Shown here in pieces: positions 57,740-64,000 of a DNA stretch of 64,000 nt (its first letter is position 1; each line of letters begins with the position of its first letter). This DNA comes from Clostridia bacterium. GTDB taxonomy: Bacteria > Bacillota > Clostridia > Christensenellales > Borkfalkiaceae. Under the pieces are notes generated by a model that saw nothing but the letters and a program-made list of their open reading frames with translations, did no database searches and was not told where the DNA came from. Position numbers and translations under genes: made by a program. The DNA is taken from assembly GCA_017397305.1 (NCBI GenBank), contig JAFQJB010000009.1:62001-126000 (forward strand), in the 5' to 3' direction.

Positions 57740-58276
57740 ATGAAAAAGTTTTGCATAAGTTTTTTTATTGTCGCCATAATAATCTTGTCTATTATTGGCA
57801 TAACTTTGCCACAAGAGAAAGTAAACGAAGAATATTTAAGAATACACATTCGTGCCGACTCAAATTTAGAGAATGCACAGGCGGTAAAGTACAAGGTCAA
57901 GGATAACGTCGTACAATACTTAACCCCGTTTATTGCCGAGTGCGATACTAAACAAAAGGCGGAAAATATGCTAATTAGTCATCTTGAAAACATAAAAAAG
58001 GTGTGCGACGACACCTTAAAGCAAAACGGATTTAGCTACACCGCCTCGGTAAAGGTTAAAACCGAAGAGTTTCCAACAAGGGTGTATGGCGACTTAGAAC
58101 TTGAAAAAGGGTTTTATCAAGCGCTTATCATAGAACTTGGAAGCGGTGAGGGGGATAACTGGTGGTGCGTTGTGTATCCACCCCTATGCTTTGTCGGTGA
58201 AGGGGAGGGCTACGTATATAAAAGCAAGATTAAGCAAATAATAGACGGCTTTTATAATAAGGAGAAAAATCAATGA
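57740..58276 (+). CDS. spoIIR: Stage II sporulation protein R
   Basis: A 178-residue exported signalling protein that passes from the forespore to trigger processing of pro-sigma-E in the mother cell. A signal peptide (FCISFFIVAIIILSIIGITL) is followed by the family core YLRIHIRADSNLENAQAVKYKVKDNV, the FPTRVYGDLELEKGFYQALIIELGSGEGDNWWCVVYPPLCF block is complete. GGAGGGTGAA precedes the ATG. It overlaps sleB by four bases. Its neighbour relation to sleB-ypeB links forespore development and germination genes. Confidence 0.94.
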   Translation: MKKFCISFFIVAIIILSIIGITLPQEKVNEEYLRIHIRADSNLENAQAVKYKVKDNVVQYLTPFIAECDTKQKAENMLISHLENIKKVCDDTLKQNGFSYTASVKVKTEEFPTRVYGDLELEKGFYQALIIELGSGEGDNWWCVVYPPLCFVGEGEGYVYKSKIKQIIDGFYNKEKNQ

Positions 58277-58968
58277 GAAAAACTGTAAAGATAGTTGCGT
58301 TTTTTATGCTTGTCTTCACGCTTGGGTTCTGCGCTGTGCAAGCCCTTCCGTTAAAGCAAACCCAAACGGCTTATGCGGCGGTTTACAAGCAAGGCAGTAG
58401 GGGAACGACGGTAAAAACTATACAGCGAAAACTTAAAAATTGGGGGTATTATACTGGCTCGGTTGACGGAATTTTCGGCAGTAAAACTAAAGATGCCGTA
58501 AAATATTTTCAAAGGAAGAACGGGCTTAAAGTGGACGGAATCGTGGGAAATAAAACCCTTTCCGCACTGGGTATGAGCACTTCTTCATCTTCTTCTCAAG
58601 CAACGAGTGGATATAGTGATGCGGATATAGCATTGCTTGCAAGATTAATTTACGGCGAGGCAAGGGGGGAGAGTTACGTCGGGCAAGTTGCCGTGGGGGC
58701 GGTTGTTCTTAATAGAATTAAAAGCCCGTCCTTTCCAAACAGCATGTCGGGGGTAATTTATCAAAGTTACGCATTCACAGCGGTAGCCGACGGACAAATA
58801 AACCTAACGCCAAATGCCACTGCAAAAAAGGCGGCGCTTGACGCAATAAACGGCTGGGACCCTTCGTACGGCGCGCTGTATTATTATAATCCCGCAACGG
58901 CAACAAGCAGTTGGATATTTTCAAGACAGACCACGGTTACCATAGGTAATCACGTGTTTGCAATTTAA
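58273..58968 (+). CDS. sleB: Spore cortex-lytic enzyme SleB
   Basis: A 231-residue germination amidase/transglycosylase. Signal peptide (about 1-35), a peptidoglycan-binding domain (SRGTTVKTIQRKLKNWGYYTGSVDG, about 41-95), a Ser-rich linker, and the SleB/hydrolase_2 catalytic domain (about 115-231) with LIYGEARGESYVGQVAVGAVVLNRI that contains the catalytic Glu. It breaks cortex peptidoglycan with help from YpeB, encoded just downstream. It is translationally coupled to spoIIR. Confidence 0.95.
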   Translation: MRKTVKIVAFFMLVFTLGFCAVQALPLKQTQTAYAAVYKQGSRGTTVKTIQRKLKNWGYYTGSVDGIFGSKTKDAVKYFQRKNGLKVDGIVGNKTLSALGMSTSSSSSQATSGYSDADIALLARLIYGEARGESYVGQVAVGAVVLNRIKSPSFPNSMSGVIYQSYAFTAVADGQINLTPNATAKKAALDAINGWDPSYGALYYYNPATATSSWIFSRQTTVTIGNHVFAI

Positions 58969-58978
58969 GGGGGGGAAT

Positions 58979-60595
58979 ATGGAAGAATTTGAAAAGAATA
59001 ACGCTGTAGAAAAGGCTGAGAGTGCAATGACCGATAGTCAAGACGGAAAAAAACCATTAGAAATATTGTTAGAGCGAGAAACTCAACGCGTTGAGCAAGA
59101 AAAAAAGATAGAAACCATTCGCGAAAAAGAGCAAAAGAGCGCATTAAAAAAACGCGCTAAAGCCGTGTTCTTGCAAGAAAAAATGAAAGAACGTGCAGAG
59201 ATGAAAGAGCGAAAGGCAAAACTTAAAGCCGAGCGAAACGAAAGGCACGGTAAAACCCAAAACAGCGGTGGCGGAAAGAAGAAGGGGCTTATTGCCGCGG
59301 TTATATCGCTGGGGATTGCAACCGTGGTTTTATCTTCGGCACTAATGGTCACCTTGCTCACGCCAAGCAAGGCGGACGGCATGCTTGAACAAGCCTACAA
59401 TAGAGCCTTTTACGATACAGTAGAGCAGGTGGATAACATTGACTTAAACTTAGCAAAGGCACTTTCCACCAAGGATGAGAGCGCACTTCAAAAGTATCTA
59501 GTAAACGTTGCAATCAATAGTGAACTTGCCGAAAGCGACCTTCAGCAACTGCCTCTTCAAGACCAAAGCAAGTTTTACACCACCAAACTAGTCAACCAAA
59601 TAGGCGACTATGCAAAGTATCTAAACAACAAACTAATAAATGGCGAAACAATAAGTGAACAAGATATTTTGGCTTTGCAAGGGCTTTATAAAGAGAACAA
59701 AACCTTTAGAGAAGCCTTGCACAAAATGTATAACGAAATGGGAGAAGACTATTCTTTTTCCACAATGATTGACGGCGGTGACGGAAACCTGATTATCAAC
59801 AACTTCAACCAGCTTCAAAACCTTTCGGTAGAATACCCCGAACTAATCTACGACGGGCCTTTTTCGGACGGACAAAACAAAAGGGAAATAAAGGGGCTTA
59901 GCGGTGAAGACGTGGATAAAATGCGTGCCGAAGAAATCTTCAAAAAGGCGTTTGCAAAGTATAATATAACCGACGTACAAAGCGTTGGCACGGCATCTGG
60001 GGTGATAGAGTGCTTCAACGTTCAAGGCAAAATAAAGGACGAGCAAATCTTTGCGCAAATAAGCAAAAAAGGCGGAAAAATGATAATGTTCGACTATGCT
60101 GGCAGTTGTAAGGACGTAAATATCACTCGTGATAGGGCGGTGGAAAGAGCGCAAGAGTTTTTAACCTCGCTTGAAATTAAGGATATGACACCAGTGTGGA
60201 TAAACCTTGCTAACAACGTGTATACCATAAATTTTGCTTACGAAAAGGACAACGTTATCGTTTATAACGACCTAATCAAAGTCAGGGTTTGTGCCGAAAC
60301 CGAAATGGTTATCGGTATGGAAGCAAGAGGGTATTATACCAATCATACCGAAAGGCAAATCCCCTCGCCCACTATTAGCGAAGCGGTTGCAAGGCAAAAC
60401 CTTTCGCAAAGTATAGAGATAGAAAACGTTCAAATGGCACTCGTTCCCATAGGAATGAATACCGAACGCCTTGCCTACGAATTTTACGGTAAAGCAGATT
60501 CCAACACCTACTATATTTATATCGATGCACAAACAGGCAAGCAGATAGAAATGTTTATGGTAATTGATTCTCTCGGTGGCCAGATGTTGATATAA
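58979..60595 (+). CDS. ypeB: Germination protein YpeB
   Basis: A 538-residue protein that holds and stabilises SleB in the spore. After a highly charged, coiled-coil-prone cytoplasmic N-terminus (about 1-100) there is one membrane helix (about 101-123), then the YpeB core with AFYDTVEQVDNIDLNLAKAL and PepSY-like domains toward the C-terminus. The charged N-terminal extension of about 100 residues is longer than in Bacillus YpeB. ATG at 58979 is preferred because of the AAGGGGGGG site. It ends before a terminator at 60604. Confidence 0.9.
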   Translation: MEEFEKNNAVEKAESAMTDSQDGKKPLEILLERETQRVEQEKKIETIREKEQKSALKKRAKAVFLQEKMKERAEMKERKAKLKAERNERHGKTQNSGGGKKKGLIAAVISLGIATVVLSSALMVTLLTPSKADGMLEQAYNRAFYDTVEQVDNIDLNLAKALSTKDESALQKYLVNVAINSELAESDLQQLPLQDQSKFYTTKLVNQIGDYAKYLNNKLINGETISEQDILALQGLYKENKTFREALHKMYNEMGEDYSFSTMIDGGDGNLIINNFNQLQNLSVEYPELIYDGPFSDGQNKREIKGLSGEDVDKMRAEEIFKKAFAKYNITDVQSVGTASGVIECFNVQGKIKDEQIFAQISKKGGKMIMFDYAGSCKDVNITRDRAVERAQEFLTSLEIKDMTPVWINLANNVYTINFAYEKDNVIVYNDLIKVRVCAETEMVIGMEARGYYTNHTERQIPSPTISEAVARQNLSQSIEIENVQMALVPIGMNTERLAYEFYGKADSNTYYIYIDAQTGKQIEMFMVIDSLGGQMLI

Positions 60596-60603
60596 TAATT
60601 AAG

Positions 60604-60640
60604 GACTTGTTGAAAAAATTTTCAGCAAGTTCTTTTTTTT
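60604..60640 (+). terminator. Terminator after ypeB
   Basis: GGACTTGTTGAAAA and TTTTCAGCAAGTTC pair closely, followed by eight T residues. Confidence 0.88.
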
Positions 60641-60784
60641 GTGTCATATAAGCCTTGAAAATAAAAAATTGTGGTGTAAAGTGTTAGTGCAAGTTCAAAA
60701 GCATAAGTAGAAGGCGCAACGGGGCGCAAGGGAATTGATAAAGGGAAATGCTACGAACAAAATATATATTATAAGGAGAATTTT

Positions 60785-63700
60785 ATGGAAGAAACAAACA
60801 CAACAACAAACACCGAATTTGTGTCAAGCGAAGAGAAAAGATTTGCCGAGAAGGAGTTTAACCTTGTCGGAGGGGTAACAGCGGAGTTCGACTTAGTAGA
60901 CAAAACTACGTCGTTTTCTTTTTTAGACGTTGCACCCGAAGACTCTGTAATGGGCATAGGTATTGCGCATACCTATAAAAAGAACGCGGAAGATTTTAAC
61001 GTGGGAGAAAACTTTCGCTTAAACCTAAACGAAAAATTCGTTAAAGATTCCACAGGTACGTATATTTATACTGATGATAAAGGCGATAAACATAAATTTA
61101 TCAAATATCATTACAAGAAAGAAAACGGCAAAAAAGTTTATATCGACGTAGAAGACGCGAACGTTACGGTTGAAACGGACGGAAGTTTAACTTACGACGG
61201 GCAAGAAGTTTTTGCAGAGTATAGGTCACAACTTGGGCTTAAAGCGGTTACAGAACTCGACGAATACAAAAACTATGCAATGTACGAAGAGAGAAGCGAC
61301 GAATTAAAACAACTTGAAGAACAAGTAGATTCTTATAAAAAGCATTTGCAAGAATACGTAGTGGTAAAAAAAGAAGATTGTTCAATTCAAATGAAATTGG
61401 AAGAAAAATTATCAAACAATGAAGATTTTAATGTATTTATAAACACGGCTAAGAGCGTGGGAAATATAGTTTTGACAGCAGGGGAGCAGGCACAATATCA
61501 ATCACTTAAAAGACAATATTTTGGATATACAAAAGTTTATAGCGGAGACGCTTATACAAAACAACACCGTTATATTGAGGATATGCTCGCAAACACAACA
61601 ACTAGTAAAGAAGAAGTTAGAACAATGCTCAAAGATTGTATTGAGAGATTGGGGTTGGTTGAATCAGAGAGATTGGAATGGAGAGACAAGATAGACGATG
61701 ACGACGTTATAATTCCTGACAGCGAGTATGAAGCGTTGTTTAGAGAAGGCTATTCCTATGCCATAGCAACAAATCAATATATTTCAGCTGCTCAAGTAAA
61801 ACAATATTTTAGAAGAAGAAATCTTTTGGTTTCACAAGAAGAAAAACAACACGATGATAAAGAAACGTATAAGGAAGTTACTCAAAACCAAATTACTATT
61901 TTGGAAAATAAAAAGTCAAACTACGTAGAGCAAATTGAAAGATATTATAAAGAGTATTACAACAAGAGTAAGGAGCTTGAAAAAGCCAAAAAAGACTTGC
62001 CCAAAAACTTCTTGTCCGACGGAAAGATTGCCAAAGCCTATGCAGAAGACGGAAAACTAGTTGCCGTATACGACAAGTATGAAAATTATGCTGTTCTTGA
62101 ATATGATAAATTTGTCGAAAATAGACTTAATAGAATTGTAGACAATAACGGCAAAGAGGTTAAGTTTGAGTATAATACCGACGGCAAACTTATTTCAATT
62201 ACTGACGCAAAGGGTAAAATGAGTACGTTCGGATATAGCGAAACGGGCGAATTAACTACTGTAATATTAACGAGCGGAGAACTGGCGTTTGGTTATACAA
62301 ACGGGGTTTTAATTGACGATAAAAAGCAAAAATTAAGTAGTTTGCTTACATTTGACGAACAACAAAGAATAACTGAAGTTAAAACTTATTCTTATATCGA
62401 CGCAGTTTCTAAAGGCGTAAAAAGAGAGGAGGAAAACACGACGATAGCAGGGTTAATAAGCGACATTATTTTAACTTACGGAGCACACGCAACTTATGGC
62501 GAATATGTTGAAGATTGCAATAATATAGTAAAGGAGCGTTACTATATCAACAACAATCAACTCTCGTTATACTTAAAAGAAGAGGGCGATGTTGTGGTGT
62601 ATGCAGAAGAATATTCTTTCACCCCGTATTATATAAATGGCGTAAAACAGGAAACCCCAGCTGAAACCATAAAAAAAGCAAGCAAAAGCTCGCTTCATTT
62701 GGTTGGGCTTGACAATTACGTCTTTTATGCGAGTGAGCTAACCACAAGCACGCTTAACCAATTCGATAAACCAATAACAACAACGACAAGCGGAATAGTT
62801 GTGAATGCAAACGGCGATACCAAAACAATAACCACCAATTACGAATACGACGACGAGCAAAGAGTTGTAAAAGAAGAAATTATCGAAAACAGCTTGGGAC
62901 AGACCTTTGTAACGCATAAAACGTATACTTATAACGAAAAGGGCGAACTTATAAAAAAGATAAGCTACGTTGAGGGTGAAGAATTTACTAACGGCAAGGA
63001 TATTGAAGAGCAAATTTACGATAAAAACGGCAACGTGGTAAAAGCGTTTAGGTATAATTCATTGGACGCATCTTCAAAACTTTATACCGAAAGAGTATAC
63101 GACGAAAAAGGCACTTTAACGGCAGATATCGACAGCACGGGTGAAAATAAAACAGAGTATAATATAAACGAAAACACTGGCGAAGTTCTGGAAGAAAAAT
63201 TGCCCAACGGCAGCAAGTTTGCATACGGATATGATAAAGAAGGAAGAGTTACTGCAATCTCTCAAAGCACCGAAGAGGGCGAGGAAAATAGCACGCAAAA
63301 AACTTATAATTATGGTGAACTTGTAGAGGTGAAGAGTGCAAATACCACCGCAACCTATACCTATGACGGCAAGAGAAGGGTAACAAAAATAGGGCTTAAC
63401 GGCAACACAAACTATATCCAAAAAACCTATACCGATGATACTACCTTAAATGGTGTTACCGTGGATAAGGTTGTTATCACCAACGCAAAGGGCGAAACTA
63501 TCACAAAATACGTGGATAAAAAGGGTAAAGTTTTGCAGGTGGAAAAGCCACAATATATTAAACTTATTTACACCTATGACCAAAAGGATCGACTTACTAG
63601 TATTGTTGAAAAGCAAAGGATAAAAACCTTGCGCACAATAACTTATCAATACGATGACCTAGATAGAGTTGTAGGCTACACTGAAACGGAGGGGGAAGAA

Positions 63701-64000
63701 ACAAAGTTTAGCGAAAGCATAGAGTATAACGATAATAATTGTATATACGTTACAAGGAGTGCTACCGATTATTCCTTGCTTACTTATTCTAGTGATAGCA
63801 AAAAACGATTGATGCAAACAGAAAATTTCAACTTGACAAGTGACCCTAAATATGATATGCTAGGAAGGAATAAAGGCAGAGTAATTTCAGGGCTAACCGA
63901 GGGTAAACTCGCAAGCGAAAAAATCTCGTATAGAAAGGTCGGTGACCACGCAACAAATATGCCGAGTTCTATTGTCTTTGGCGAAAGGGTTGGGGAAAAC
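60785..64000 (+). CDS. Large YD-repeat (RHS-like) protein, 3' end outside window
   Basis: The first 1072 codons of a very large protein without a stop in the window. AAGGAG precedes the ATG. There is no signal peptide. The first 160 residues resemble the beta-sandwich lead-in of RHS proteins (FSFLDVAPEDSVMGIGIAHTY), then a Glu/Lys-rich helical stretch (about 165-400), then many YD-type repeats, such as FEYNTDGKLISITDAKGKMS, YGYDKEGRVTAIS, YTYDGKRRVTKIGLNG and YQYDDLDRVVGYTET. YD shells enclose a C-terminal toxin in RHS and TcC proteins; the C-terminus and any immunity gene lie beyond the window. Whether it is secreted, and how, is unknown. Confidence 0.85.
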   Translation, partial: MEETNTTTNTEFVSSEEKRFAEKEFNLVGGVTAEFDLVDKTTSFSFLDVAPEDSVMGIGIAHTYKKNAEDFNVGENFRLNLNEKFVKDSTGTYIYTDDKGDKHKFIKYHYKKENGKKVYIDVEDANVTVETDGSLTYDGQEVFAEYRSQLGLKAVTELDEYKNYAMYEERSDELKQLEEQVDSYKKHLQEYVVVKKEDCSIQMKLEEKLSNNEDFNVFINTAKSVGNIVLTAGEQAQYQSLKRQYFGYTKVYSGDAYTKQHRYIEDMLANTTTSKEEVRTMLKDCIERLGLVESERLEWRDKIDDDDVIIPDSEYEALFREGYSYAIATNQYISAAQVKQYFRRRNLLVSQEEKQHDDKETYKEVTQNQITILENKKSNYVEQIERYYKEYYNKSKELEKAKKDLPKNFLSDGKIAKAYAEDGKLVAVYDKYENYAVLEYDKFVENRLNRIVDNNGKEVKFEYNTDGKLISITDAKGKMSTFGYSETGELTTVILTSGELAFGYTNGVLIDDKKQKLSSLLTFDEQQRITEVKTYSYIDAVSKGVKREEENTTIAGLISDIILTYGAHATYGEYVEDCNNIVKERYYINNNQLSLYLKEEGDVVVYAEEYSFTPYYINGVKQETPAETIKKASKSSLHLVGLDNYVFYASELTTSTLNQFDKPITTTTSGIVVNANGDTKTITTNYEYDDEQRVVKEEIIENSLGQTFVTHKTYTYNEKGELIKKISYVEGEEFTNGKDIEEQIYDKNGNVVKAFRYNSLDASSKLYTERVYDEKGTLTADIDSTGENKTEYNINENTGEVLEEKLPNGSKFAYGYDKEGRVTAISQSTEEGEENSTQKTYNYGELVEVKSANTTATYTYDGKRRVTKIGLNGNTNYIQKTYTDDTTLNGVTVDKVVITNAKGETITKYVDKKGKVLQVEKPQYIKLIYTYDQKDRLTSIVEKQRIKTLRTITYQYDDLDRVVGYTETEGEETKFSESIEYNDNNCIYVTRSATDYSLLTYSSDSKKRLMQTENFNLTSDPKYDMLGRNKGRVISGLTEGKLASEKISYRKVGDHATNMPSSIVFGERVGEN

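Overview
The window comes from a moderately AT-rich, strictly anaerobic member of the Clostridia with a sporulation gene set. The signs are pyruvate:ferredoxin oxidoreductase, spo0A, yyaC, spoIIR, the sleB-ypeB germination pair and a DUF3794/LysM spore protein next to veg and ispE, together with Firmicutes-style promoters and AGGAG ribosome binding sites. It is the chromosomal origin region: parB and parA, three parS sites, dnaA, recF, dnaN, rnpA-rpmH and the yidC/jag cluster are all present.

Layout. 1-3466: parB (partial), parA and ftsH, all leftward. 3467-4703: a gene-free 1.2 kb region with three parS-like sites and an abrupt switch of the + strand from A/C-rich to G/T-rich, the best origin candidate in the window. 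4704-16568: cvpA-like gene, yyaC, gltX/radC, a PepV-like peptidase, an amino-acid kinase, RNase P RNA, mnmG-dnaA and recF. 16720-25117: pgsA, a 1.3 kb hairpin-array element with a four-helix-bundle protein and a methyltransferase, trxA with an FTR-like partner, jag-yidC-yidD-rnpA-rpmH-dnaN, and rsmG. 25166-29771: an amino-acid ABC transporter beside two lipoproteins that look like circularly permuted solute-binding proteins. 30021-41715: PFOR, ecfA1-ecfA2-ecfT-truA, accessory genes, then rplM-rpsI. 41716-42771: repeats and a probable structured RNA. 43007-47431: a LacI-controlled cluster (rhamnose mutarotase, ASRT-like protein, M24 and M81 metallohydrolases). 47522-60595: lipoprotein, spo0A, a glycosidase-like gene, a CofE-like ligase, veg, DUF3794 protein, ispE, a second hairpin-array element, spoIIR and sleB-ypeB. 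60785-64000: the first 1072 codons of a large YD-repeat protein.

What stands out. (1) Two copies of a dispersed element made of short hairpins joined by ATATAAC/GTGATAT linkers each sit inside the stem-loop of an intrinsic terminator; a third segment carrying the glycosidase gene also splits a terminator and is flanked by 20-bp direct repeats. (2) Two tandem lipoproteins have the two halves of a solute-binding protein in swapped order. (3) Spo0A has lost the receiver acidic pair and carries Asp56 to Glu. (4) A minus-strand transcript of about 215 nt, with its own promoter, pairing ends and a UUCG-capped terminator, lies immediately before a small unknown gene. (5) Strand composition and parS sites place the origin about 10 kb from dnaA, while the intergenic region upstream of dnaN holds degenerate DnaA boxes.

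All calls are from reading the sequence and recalling families; no search or folding program was run. Counts given for base composition were made by hand.
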